This document shows, piece after piece, positions 7,448 to 15,915 of a stretch of 64,000 nt of DNA (position 1 is its first letter; the number at the start of each line of letters is the position of its first letter). The stretch is taken from assembly GCF_004801405.1 (NCBI RefSeq), contig NZ_SSOB01000017.1, positions 1 to 64,000 on the forward strand, given 5' to 3'. Under the pieces are notes generated by a model. It was given only the letters and a program-made list of their open reading frames with translations. It was not told the origin of the DNA and did not search any database. The translations under genes and the position numbers were made by a program. The stretch is from Cohnella fermenti. GTDB lineage: Bacteria > Bacillota > Bacilli > Paenibacillales > Paenibacillaceae.

Positions 7448-9862
7448 TCAGCGAGGGAATGAAGCTCTCTCCGCCGCGACGGACGCGCGGACCGACTGCC
7501 GCGTTGCCGGCACCGTCCCCGTAATCCGCACGCCTTCGCCGTGCTCCGAGGCTGCCGCCGACTCCATGCCGGGCGCCGCCCAGACGAGTCCCTTCGGCAG
7601 GCTCGCTTGATACCGAACAGTTCCATCCGTCCCGCGCTCCCAACGGACGCGAATCTCTCCCCGCTTGGTCGGGATGACTCCTTCCGCCCAATCGAGCCCC
7701 TCCGCAGCAATCGGGCGCAAGACGACATCCTCGGCTCCTTCATCCGACAGATGCACGCCGAGCACTTCGCGGCTTAACAGATAAGTCGGCGACGCTCCCC
7801 ATCCGTGCGACAAGCTGACCGGAATGGCATCCTGCAAGTACGTCGGCGTATGGCCCATGTAGGGACTCGGCGTCGTCGGGAACGGCAGCGCGGGATCGAA
7901 CGTCTCCCACCACGTCGTCGCCCCGCGGTCCAGCATCGCTCCCCAATAGTCCCGGATGATGCGAACGGCAGCTTCCGCATACCCGTGGGCGAACAGCGTC
8001 TCCAGCACGATATGGTAGAAGAACGCGCCGCGAATCGGAGGCAGCTTGCCGGCCAGGAACTCGTCTTCGACGAAGGCCGCAACCTCCGCCTCCTCCATGA
8101 TGCCGGACCAGGCCGCCGCGAAGTTCGTCTGCGCCGTCACGCTCGCGGACAATCCCTCGTCGGTCAGGCAGTCGGCGTAGACGGTCGTTCCCGCAACGCG
8201 GAGCAGGCGGCGCACGGCATCCTTCAGCTTCGCCGCCTTGGCGCGCAGCTCTGCCCCGAAGCTCCGCTCTCCGACCGCATCGGCCAGACCGGCCGCCGAT
8301 TCAAGGAACTTATAATAGAAGCAAGAGATCGCCGTCACCCGATCCTTGCGCTCGATATCGTCGGTCCAGTCGATGAAGCACCACCAGCCTTCGCGGACCG
8401 CATTCGCGAACAGGCCGGATTCGTCCTCCTGATTGGAGAACCATTGGACAAGGCGCTGGACGGCAGGCCAGATCTCCTCCAGGAACGCCCGATCCTTGCT
8501 GTATTCGAAGTACTCCTTCACGCCGAACAGCCAATGCGCGCAGAAGTCCGGCAGCATAAACGAGTTGCGCGCGGGACCGTTGCCCGGAATCGAGCCGTCC
8601 GCATTCTGGATTCGCGCCCCCTGCAGCAGCGACTTGCGCACGAGGGCGGCATCGCTTGAGATCTGATAGACGACCTTCGCCATGACGACGGCGTCCGCGA
8701 CCCAGAGCGCCGCTTCGCGGTACGGGCAGTCCTCGAAGTGATTCTGGCTGTTCACGAGCGTCGTGTAGCGCCCCGTCTCCCAGATCCGGTTCAGCTTCTC
8801 GTCGCTGCAGCGGAACGTCGCCTCTCCCGCGAACGGATAATGAACGAATTCCATCCGCAGGCTCCGGATGCGGATCGGGACCGGCGTCGCCATCGCCGCC
8901 AGCTTCAGATAACGGAACGCGCGGCGGCCGAACGGCTCCAGCACGTTCTCCCCCGGACGCAGAAGATACGTGTCCATCAGCGATACCTCGAGCGATTCCC
9001 CGTAGAAGAGCTGAAGCACGCCCCCTTCCGGCGCATCGACAACAAGCTTCGGATAGCCGACCGCCTCCGCTCCGAAGTCGTAGGTGATCTGCGGCAGGCT
9101 TCCCGGCCGCGAAGCGTCCATCGCCAGCGCCCGGTCGTCCGGCGTGTCCGCCAGCGACGCCAGCAACGCTTCCGGGAACGAGATCGCGCCGCGGAACGGC
9201 TCGGCCGCGACGACTTCGACCGGTTCGACGAGCGTGCGGCGCAGGAACGGAATCTCGCGCGGCAGCAGGCGCGGCCACGGCGAATCCGGCTGCTCCGCCG
9301 CAGCGACGACTTCGGCGTGCGGCCACGCGGAGTCGTCGTAATCCGCTCGCAGCCAGCCGTCCTCCTTCGAGACGTCGACGATCTCCCGGTAGCCGCCCCA
9401 GTAATGCAGCCGGCTTGTTCCCGGCAGCCAGCGCGGCGAGCGCCGGCACTTCCAGCCGGAGCCGCTCGCAATCGTCCGCACGGGAGCCGCCCCTTCCCGC
9501 TCCGAATCGTAGAGATCGAGCTGGCAGATAAGCCCTCCCGGGCCTTGCAACTGATTCGTCACGATCATCTCCGTGCCGAAGTTGTTCGCCACAATCGCGA
9601 GCGCGTTCGCCCCGCGAACGAGACGATCCGCGACCTCGTACGTATCGTACGACATCCACTCCGGATCGGTCGGAGTCGGCCCCCGACCCAGCTCTTCCCC
9701 GTTCAGGAAGAGCCTGTAGGCCTGATTGGCGGAGATCCGGATTCGCGCCCGCCCGATCGCCTCTCCCGCTTCGAAGACGGCTCTCGTCTCCGCGTAGACG
9801 TCGTTCTTCCCCGCCGTCCCCGCGGCCCAGATCCATTCCGCCGTCCACCGTTCTGCTCCCAT
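7448..9862 (-). CDS. Alpha-L-rhamnosidase-like glycosidase (GH78-type)
   Basis: From the ATG at 9862 (GGGGAG ribosome site) the product is 804 residues with no signal peptide, so it is cytoplasmic. N-terminal beta-sandwich regions resemble those of bacterial rhamnosidases (RARIRISANQAYRLFLNGEE). An (alpha/alpha)6 catalytic domain from about residue 340 carries DCPYREAALWVADA, the counterpart of the GH78 acidic motif, plus WWCFIDWTDD and TTWWETFDP. A C-terminal beta-sandwich ends the chain. It should remove terminal rhamnose or a related sugar from imported oligosaccharides; exact specificity cannot be read from sequence. It follows the GH99-like gene by 29 bp as one operon. The open frame extends upstream to 10690 but that part overlaps the neighbour and is not coding. 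Confidence 0.85.
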   Translation of the reverse strand: MGAERWTAEWIWAAGTAGKNDVYAETRAVFEAGEAIGRARIRISANQAYRLFLNGEELGRGPTPTDPEWMSYDTYEVADRLVRGANALAIVANNFGTEMIVTNQLQGPGGLICQLDLYDSEREGAAPVRTIASGSGWKCRRSPRWLPGTSRLHYWGGYREIVDVSKEDGWLRADYDDSAWPHAEVVAAAEQPDSPWPRLLPREIPFLRRTLVEPVEVVAAEPFRGAISFPEALLASLADTPDDRALAMDASRPGSLPQITYDFGAEAVGYPKLVVDAPEGGVLQLFYGESLEVSLMDTYLLRPGENVLEPFGRRAFRYLKLAAMATPVPIRIRSLRMEFVHYPFAGEATFRCSDEKLNRIWETGRYTTLVNSQNHFEDCPYREAALWVADAVVMAKVVYQISSDAALVRKSLLQGARIQNADGSIPGNGPARNSFMLPDFCAHWLFGVKEYFEYSKDRAFLEEIWPAVQRLVQWFSNQEDESGLFANAVREGWWCFIDWTDDIERKDRVTAISCFYYKFLESAAGLADAVGERSFGAELRAKAAKLKDAVRRLLRVAGTTVYADCLTDEGLSASVTAQTNFAAAWSGIMEEAEVAAFVEDEFLAGKLPPIRGAFFYHIVLETLFAHGYAEAAVRIIRDYWGAMLDRGATTWWETFDPALPFPTTPSPYMGHTPTYLQDAIPVSLSHGWGASPTYLLSREVLGVHLSDEGAEDVVLRPIAAEGLDWAEGVIPTKRGEIRVRWERGTDGTVRYQASLPKGLVWAAPGMESAAASEHGEGVRITGTVPATRQSVRASVAAERASFPR

Positions 9863-9891
9863 GTCCTTCTCCCCCACACTCTTCTCGATTG

Positions 9892-11634
9892 CTATCGAAT
9901 TGTATAAATGAAGTTTAATCGCCCTTCCGGAGCGGTATCCCCGAATTGATAGAAGTCCATGGCGTCGCCATCCGCCAGCAGATGGTCGCCCCACTTGAAT
10001 TCCAGCCGATGCTCCCCGGCCGGATCGTCCAGACCGAGCAGCTCCCGCGGAATCGCCAGATGCAGCTCGTTCCCCGCCGCCGCGTACTTGACCGCGCCGA
10101 CGGTTCGCCAGCTCCAGCCGCCTTCGCTTCGCTCCAGCAGCGTCTCCGAATCGCCCGTCACGGCTCGGTTGACGATATGCGTGTAGCCCTCCCACGCGCC
10201 GCCCCGCTCCATGCCGTCCCGCTCTATGCCGTCCCGTCCCCCGATCCGAAGGAGCAGCAGCATCCAGCTCGGATCGGAGCGCGGGGTCAGCGGCTCCCGG
10301 GTCTGCGCGTAGAAGTAGACGAACCCGTCGTCGTGCGCGACCTTGAACCTCAGCAGCTCGTTGCGCCCCGTCCGGTTCTCGTAGCGAAGCTCGCCGTAGC
10401 CCGGATGATTCCGCGGGAGCGTATCCCCCTCGAAGTCCCGATACTCCGCCGACACCCGCTCCCATACGTCGAACTCCGGCTCCATCGGGATGGGATTGTT
10501 CATCCGATGGCTTTTCCCATTGGTGGCCGCCATCCCCTTGAACCTGCGAATATACGAGATCATCTGCATGTAATAGTTGTCGCCGTACCCGCCCTTCATC
10601 GGCTCGATGTCCCGGCTGAAGTTCAGCGTCGCCTGGTCGACGAACAGCACCGGCCGCTCCTCGGGCCCGCTCAGCCGCATCGCAATCCATTCGTTCCAGC
10701 CCGTCACGAAGACGATCTGCGGGTCCTGCTCAAGCGCGAACTCCCACTGCTCCGCCACATTGGCCCCGCGAAGAATGTCCTCCGGCCGATCGCCTTGCGC
10801 GCTCGCCGCCTCCGCATGGTAGCCCCGCCCCCAGTTGTCGCCGTAGCCGTAGAACGGCGTGTCGCTCATCGCGACGCTGGGATGCTGCGCCACCGATACG
10901 CTGACGACCTCCTTCTCGCCCTCGTCGTTATAGAACACGCGCTGCGGACGCTCGAACTCGATCCACGGGAAGCCGTTCGTCTTGGCCGCCTCGTTGGGCC
11001 ACTGGTTAAGACGGAACGTGAAGAACTCCCGCTGCTCCTCGCTGCACTCCGCCGGATCGCCGATAACGAGCGGCTTGCCCCGCCAACGGAACCACAGGTG
11101 CTCGTAACGCCCCGGCTTGTAGATGTCCTCGTACAGTTCATCGATTGTGCGGCCGGATTCGGTATTGGTGTAGAACACGAAGCGCGGAACGCGGAAGCCC
11201 TGCGCATCGATCTCGTCCATAATCGCGAACAGCTTGTCGCAGACGTTCTTGTAGACGGCGGTGTTGGTCGTATCGAACACGAGAAAATCGACGCCGGCAG
11301 AGGTCAGCAATTGAATATGTCTGCGAAGCACCCACTCGTCGTCGTTCCGGTAGTATCCGTGAAGCGGCTCGCCCCAGAAGTGGAAGATTTCCTTCGGTCC
11401 CCAAGCGGGATGCTCCGGATCGTGCACCGCCTCCGGCCATTCCGACAAAATTCGCGTATTGTCGTAAGGACCGCCCGTTCCGTGCTGCCCCAGCCAGAGG
11501 AAGTAGAACAGACCGACATAGCGATCCGGGCGAGCGGGACCGACCTCTTCCCATGTCGGCAGCTCTCGGCTCAGGCCGTCGATGCCGCCGTAAGCGTCGT
11601 TCCGATAGCGGCGTTCTCCCTGTCTCTCTCGCAT
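9892..11634 (-). CDS. GH99/WbsX-like glycosidase with C-terminal sugar-binding domain
   Basis: The 580-residue protein begins without a signal peptide. The first ~390 residues look like a TIM-barrel of the GH71/GH99/WbsX type: VGLFYFLW, WGEPLHGYY, AGVDFLVFDTTN, and the late signature VFVTGWNEW. About 170 C-terminal residues resemble a beta-sandwich of CBM9/DOMON kind. Some GH99 members are endo-alpha-mannosidases, but many relatives are uncharacterised, so the substrate is open. The second ATG of MAMRE (11634) is chosen because it sits 7 bp after AAAGGAG. It is first in an operon with the rhamnosidase-like gene and has GTATAC-like sites upstream. Confidence 0.75.
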   Translation of the reverse strand: MRERQGERRYRNDAYGGIDGLSRELPTWEEVGPARPDRYVGLFYFLWLGQHGTGGPYDNTRILSEWPEAVHDPEHPAWGPKEIFHFWGEPLHGYYRNDDEWVLRRHIQLLTSAGVDFLVFDTTNTAVYKNVCDKLFAIMDEIDAQGFRVPRFVFYTNTESGRTIDELYEDIYKPGRYEHLWFRWRGKPLVIGDPAECSEEQREFFTFRLNQWPNEAAKTNGFPWIEFERPQRVFYNDEGEKEVVSVSVAQHPSVAMSDTPFYGYGDNWGRGYHAEAASAQGDRPEDILRGANVAEQWEFALEQDPQIVFVTGWNEWIAMRLSGPEERPVLFVDQATLNFSRDIEPMKGGYGDNYYMQMISYIRRFKGMAATNGKSHRMNNPIPMEPEFDVWERVSAEYRDFEGDTLPRNHPGYGELRYENRTGRNELLRFKVAHDDGFVYFYAQTREPLTPRSDPSWMLLLLRIGGRDGIERDGMERGGAWEGYTHIVNRAVTGDSETLLERSEGGWSWRTVGAVKYAAAGNELHLAIPRELLGLDDPAGEHRLEFKWGDHLLADGDAMDFYQFGDTAPEGRLNFIYTIR

Positions 11635-11686
11635 CGCCATTCTCCTTTGGTGAATCTGGTAGTGGATCTGCAATTTTCGCTTATAA

Positions 11687-11723
11687 CAAAGTATTCTTTG
11701 ATTAATTACATAATATACTTTAT
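11687..11723. promoter_or_regulatory. Putative operators before GH99-like/rhamnosidase operon
   Basis: CAAAGTATTCTTTG (11687-11700) is a dyad and ATAATATACTTTAT (11710-11723) a second. Both resemble the AAGTATACTTT sites before the importer and the regulator gene. The region is AT-rich and upstream of the operon, so it fits promoter control by the same regulator. Confidence 0.45.
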
Positions 11724-11863
11724 GAATTAATAACACAACTAAATATACACTGGTTCCGAAAATTTTTCGTGTCTATATAAGCTGAACGAATGAATTTAAC
11801 CTAGCAAGTTCAAGTTGCAATCGCACACAACTACGAACCAGCAACTCCTGACCCGCGGCCAGA

Positions 11864-12175
11864 TTGAGCGAATAAGCCTGAAATTTCGATTACATTTCGC
11901 GGGCTGCGTCCAAACCGAGCGATTAAGCCTGAAATTTCGATTACATTTCGCGGGTTACCCCCAAACCGAGCGAATAAGCCTGAAATTTCGATTACATTTT
12001 GCGGGCTGCGTCCAAACCGAGCGATTAAGCCTGAAATTTCGATTACATTTCGCGGGCTGCGTCCAAACCGAGCGAATAAGCCTGAAATTTCGATTACATT
12101 TTGCGGTCTGCGGCCAGATCGAGCGAATAAGCCTGAAATTTCGATTACATTTTGCGGGCTGTGGCCAAACCGACC
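11864..12175 (+). repeat. Tandem array: six 51-bp units with GAAATTTCGATTACA core
   Basis: GCCTGAAATTTCGATTACAT recurs at 11876, 11927, 11978, 12029, 12080 and 12131, exactly 51 bp apart each time. Units differ mainly in the CGAATAAG/CGATTAAG and GGGCTGCGTCC parts. Because 51 is a multiple of three, stop-free 17-residue-periodic frames of 131 residues arise on both strands; they lack ribosome sites and are treated as by-products. The array fills most of the gap 11635-12277 between the glycosidase operon and the ABC exporter. A related array lies at 45381-45570. Confidence 0.9.
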
Positions 12176-12277
12176 GCGTCCGGAACGGCCAGCTTCCAAC
12201 TTCATCGTAATAGCCCCCCGTACCATGCGTGGAGTATCGAAACGAGCGTGCCCGTTATAATCTCTAGTTCAACGCGT

Positions 12278-13996
12278 CTAGCTCCCCTCCACCTGCCGAA
12301 CCATCCCGCTGTACACCGTCGAGTCCGCCATTAGGCTCTCGTGATTCCCTCGCTCCACAAGTCGGCCTTGATGGAACACGCAGATGAGATCCGCGTTGCG
12401 AATCGTGGACAGCCGGTGCGCGATGACGATCGTCGTCTTCCCCTTGCGAATCTCGTCGAAGTGACGCTGCACCTTCCGTTCCGTCTCCAGATCGAGCGCG
12501 GAGGTCGCCTCGTCGAGAATCAGCAGCTCCGGATTGTCGAGCACCGCCCTCGCCAGCGCAATCCGCTGGCGCTGCCCGCCGGACAGGGCGATCCCCCGCT
12601 CTCCGATCTCCGTATCGTATCCCTTCTCCTGAGCAACGATAAAGTCATGAATATCGGTCAGCCGGCAAGCGGCCTCGATCTCCTCTTGGGTTCGCTCTTC
12701 CGCGCCCAGGTTCAGATTGCTGCGGATCGTATCCGGGAACAGATAAGGACTCTGGAAGACGATCGACAGCTTGCGCCCCCATTCCTCTCGCCTGTAGGTC
12801 CGCAGATCGTTCCCGTTCACCGTCAGCCGGCCGCCATCCGGATCGTAGAAGCGGACGAGCAGTTGCGCGATCGTCGACTTGCCGCTGCCGCTCGGCCCGA
12901 CGAACGCGATTTTGCCGCCGATCGGGAGCGAAGCCGCAACCTCCCTCAGCACCGGCTCCGGCTGCCCATCGTACCGATAGGTCACGCCCTCCAGCTCCAG
13001 CGAGCGGATCGGCTCCTCCAGCAACTCGCCCCCGTCCTCGATCGTCTCCTGTCCGAAGTACTCGCGCAGCGCTTCGATCTTGGCCATATACATGGAATAG
13101 CTCAGCGCGAACAAGTACAGTTGCTCGAACTTATCCATCAATTGGCGTGAGAACTGGAAGACGACGACGAACGCCCCGAGCGTAAGGGAGCCCTGAAGCG
13201 CGGCATACCCTCCATACAGCAGAATAAACAGGTTAAGCCCCCACTTCAGCGGATGGCTGACGACCATCTGCCGATTCAGCAGCCGCCCTTCGAGCAGCAC
13301 GTTGCGGAAGTACTTGTCGAACAGAGAGCGGTACGTCGCCGTCTCGTAATCCAGCCGATGATAGGCAAGCACCTCTCTCGTGGCGGATACGCCTTCCTCA
13401 AGGAAAACCCCGACGTTCCGGCGGGTGTCGTTGACCCGGTGTGCGGCCCGCTTCAGCCTCTTGCCGTAGCGGTAGCCGAGAACCAGGTAGCAGCAACTGA
13501 ACAAGGTGACGACGAGCAGAATAAACGGGCTGTACCAGCCGACGACGAGCATCAGCGCGGCGGCGGGCACGATCTGGAAGAAGCCGTTCGGAAGCTGCAG
13601 GCCGATGCCGATCGCCGACATGAACACGTAATCGTTCATCACGTCCGCGTATTTCGCCGTTCTCTCGTTCTGAACGGTCGAGGCGGGAATGCGCTGCAGG
13701 AAGCGCGCCGCTCTCTCGAACAAGGAATAGCGAATCCGGAACAGAATCATGTGGAAAAGATAGCCGATGCCGGTCAGAGTGACGGATTGAAGAAACGCGG
13801 CGGCGAGGAACACGGCGATCAGGAGGACAAGCCGCTCCTTCTCCCCGTGAAGGAATACATCGTCGATGATGGTCTGCTGCACGCCCGTGGACGCAAGCTG
13901 GCTGGCAAGCTGAACGATCATCAATAGGAAACAAACGGCGTATAAGGCGTAATGCGGCCTCGCGATGCCGCGAATGAACGCGAAGTTGTCTCTCAT
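12278..13996 (-). CDS. ABC exporter half-transporter (permease-ATPase), second subunit
   Basis: The 572-residue protein has six membrane helices in the first ~310 residues and a nucleotide-binding domain after that. Walker A is GPSGSGKST, the signature is LSGGQRQR, Walker B is LLILDEATSALD, and the H-loop lies in VIAHRLSTI. All are intact. Its ATG overlaps the stop of the upstream half-transporter gene by 4 bp (ATGA), so the two should be translated together and form a heterodimeric MDR/BmrCD-like exporter. Cargo could be a drug, lipid or peptide; nothing nearby decides. It follows no clear terminator on the downstream side. Confidence 0.9.
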   Translation of the reverse strand: MRDNFAFIRGIARPHYALYAVCFLLMIVQLASQLASTGVQQTIIDDVFLHGEKERLVLLIAVFLAAAFLQSVTLTGIGYLFHMILFRIRYSLFERAARFLQRIPASTVQNERTAKYADVMNDYVFMSAIGIGLQLPNGFFQIVPAAALMLVVGWYSPFILLVVTLFSCCYLVLGYRYGKRLKRAAHRVNDTRRNVGVFLEEGVSATREVLAYHRLDYETATYRSLFDKYFRNVLLEGRLLNRQMVVSHPLKWGLNLFILLYGGYAALQGSLTLGAFVVVFQFSRQLMDKFEQLYLFALSYSMYMAKIEALREYFGQETIEDGGELLEEPIRSLELEGVTYRYDGQPEPVLREVAASLPIGGKIAFVGPSGSGKSTIAQLLVRFYDPDGGRLTVNGNDLRTYRREEWGRKLSIVFQSPYLFPDTIRSNLNLGAEERTQEEIEAACRLTDIHDFIVAQEKGYDTEIGERGIALSGGQRQRIALARAVLDNPELLILDEATSALDLETERKVQRHFDEIRKGKTTIVIAHRLSTIRNADLICVFHQGRLVERGNHESLMADSTVYSGMVRQVEGS

Positions 13997-15810
13997 GGTT
14001 CGGTTCCCTCTCTATCTCCCTGTTCTCCTCCCGCTGCCAATCGATAGAAGGCCCCCCGGCGCTGCATAAGCTCCTCGTAGCTTCCTTCTTCGCGGATGCG
14101 GCCCTCATGGATAAGCAGAATGCGGTCGTAATCGCGGATCGTGGACAGCCGGTGCGCGACGGTCACCGTCGTTCTTCCGACGAGCAGGCGACCGAGCGCC
14201 TCCTGCACCGCCCGCTCGCTGACGTTGTCCAGCGCCGAGGTCGCTTCGTCCAGAATGACGATCTTCGGATCGCGCACGAACATTCGCGCGATGGAGATGC
14301 GCTGCCGCTGCCCGCCCGACAGCTTCGCGCCGCGCTCCCCGACGACGGTGAAGTAGCCGTCCGGAAGCTGGGCGATGAATTCGTGCGCCATCGCCGCGCG
14401 CGCCGCCGCGAACACCTCTTCGTCGGAGGCGCCCGGCTTACCGAAGCGGATGTTGTCCATAATCGTGCCACCGAACAGATACGTCTCTTGGAAAACAATC
14501 CCGATCGCACCGCGAATCTGCTCGAACGTCAGCTCCCGCAGCGGGATGCCGTCCAGCAGAACGTCCCCTTCGTCCGGGTCGTAGAACCGCGGAATGAGCT
14601 TGAGCAGCGTCGTCTTGCCGTTGCCGCTCTCCCCGACAAGGGCCACCTTCTCCCCGGGCTGGATAACCGTGTCGATGCCGTTCAGAATCGGGGCGCCGCC
14701 CGGATAACCGAAGCGAACATCGCGGAAGACCAGCTCTCCCCGGACTTCGGGCAGCGCTCTCGGATGCTCCGGTTCGCGGATATCGGGCATCTGCCGGGCG
14801 AACCGGAACAGCCGCGAGGCGTGGAGCAGCACCGTCTTCTGCTGGGCGAAGCTTGCGAGCAGGTTCATGTACTGGGCGACCGCGAGGAAGAAGTAGAAGT
14901 GGAACGCGATGAATTGGCCGACGCTGAGCCCACCGGCTTGAACAAGCCGGGAGCCGTACAGGAACATGAGCGCCGCTCCCCCGAAGACGCACAGCAGTTG
15001 CACGGCGAACGACAGGAAGGCGAACAGCAGATGCCGCAGATGAACGGCTTGCAGCTCGCCAAGCTCGCCGAGCATGCCGCGAAGGCGCCGCTCGGAGGTG
15101 CCGCGAACGCGGAATTCCAGCGTCGCCGAGACGAAGTCGTATGCCCGGCGCCCGACTTGCCCCTGCAGTCGAATCCATTCGCTGTCGAGCAGGGAGCGCT
15201 TCGAATTCAGATAGGGACCAAGCAGCGTGTAAAGCAGCAATGGAGGGATCAGCACGAGACTGAGCGCGGGACTGGTGACGATGAGGAAGCAGACGGAGAC
15301 AAGCATGATCAGGGTGCTTGTGAAGGCGAGCGGGAGAAATTCGCGGTAGAACGTCTGCACCCGCTGCACATCGTGGTTCAGCAGGGTGACCGCGTCGCCG
15401 GACGGCGATCTCTCGTAGTAAGAGAAGCCGAGCGTACGCAGGTGGCGGAAGACGGAGAACTGCATATCCGAGGAAGCCCTCTCCCCGATGTAACGTTGAA
15501 CGTAGGTGACGATCCAGGACGCTCCGACCAGGAGCAGCAGCACGGTCAGCATCGTTGCGGCGATATAGACGAGCAAGCCCGCCTCCTTGCGCGGATAGAT
15601 GACATCCGTATAATACTGGAACGCTTGCGGAACGGCCATCTCGGAAGCGGCCGCGGCGAGCCCGCAGACGATCATGATCGCGAGCTTGCCTCCGTAAGGC
15701 CGGAGGAACGACAGCATCCACCTCGCGACCCGAAGCCGGCCCTCCCGGCTTCGTCGTCGCCTTCGCCCCCCGTTCGTCATTCGTTCATAAGCCATATCCA
15801 CTTCCGACAC
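13993..15810 (-). CDS. ABC exporter half-transporter (permease-ATPase), first subunit
   Basis: The 605-residue partner has an Arg-rich N-terminus, six membrane helices and an ATPase domain with Walker A GESGNGKTT, signature LSGGQRQR, Walker B IVILDEATSALD and H-loop VAHRLSTI. Both subunits keep a catalytic Glu after Walker B, so both sites may be active, unlike heterodimers with one degenerate site. The start used is GTG at 15810, after AGAAGAG; an internal ATG at 15795 (MAYERM) is also possible. It lies first in a two-gene unit next to, but probably apart from, the glycosidase genes. Confidence 0.9.
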   Translation of the reverse strand: MSEVDMAYERMTNGGRRRRRSREGRLRVARWMLSFLRPYGGKLAIMIVCGLAAAASEMAVPQAFQYYTDVIYPRKEAGLLVYIAATMLTVLLLLVGASWIVTYVQRYIGERASSDMQFSVFRHLRTLGFSYYERSPSGDAVTLLNHDVQRVQTFYREFLPLAFTSTLIMLVSVCFLIVTSPALSLVLIPPLLLYTLLGPYLNSKRSLLDSEWIRLQGQVGRRAYDFVSATLEFRVRGTSERRLRGMLGELGELQAVHLRHLLFAFLSFAVQLLCVFGGAALMFLYGSRLVQAGGLSVGQFIAFHFYFFLAVAQYMNLLASFAQQKTVLLHASRLFRFARQMPDIREPEHPRALPEVRGELVFRDVRFGYPGGAPILNGIDTVIQPGEKVALVGESGNGKTTLLKLIPRFYDPDEGDVLLDGIPLRELTFEQIRGAIGIVFQETYLFGGTIMDNIRFGKPGASDEEVFAAARAAMAHEFIAQLPDGYFTVVGERGAKLSGGQRQRISIARMFVRDPKIVILDEATSALDNVSERAVQEALGRLLVGRTTVTVAHRLSTIRDYDRILLIHEGRIREEGSYEELMQRRGAFYRLAAGGEQGDREGTEP

Positions 15811-15838
15811 CTTCTCTTCTGTACTGGCGATTGGGGCG

Positions 15839-15893
15839 ACAGAGGCGGCTCCCGGGCCGCAGTCGTGCCTAGGCTTGGGAGCCGCCTCTGTTC
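15839..15893. terminator. Long GC-rich hairpin between glycosidase and exporter genes
   Basis: Perfect 15-nt arms (15839-15853 and 15879-15893, beginning ACAGAGGCGG) enclose a 25-nt loop. It lies just past the stop of the minus-strand 1389-residue enzyme gene and upstream of the exporter start. No T-run follows on either strand, so it is an atypical terminator or an RNA-stabilising hairpin. Confidence 0.55.
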
Positions 15894-15915
15894 GTACCGC
15901 TTCGCTTGCGTTTGT

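Noticed and set aside
9863..10690. Long N-terminal extension of the rhamnosidase-like gene
   Set aside because: It overlaps the upstream glycosidase gene in another frame, and the ATG at 9862 has an excellent ribosome site.
11815..12226. 131-residue repeat proteins on both strands
   Set aside because: They are open only because the unit is 51 bp. Neither has a ribosome site, and both strands are equally open.
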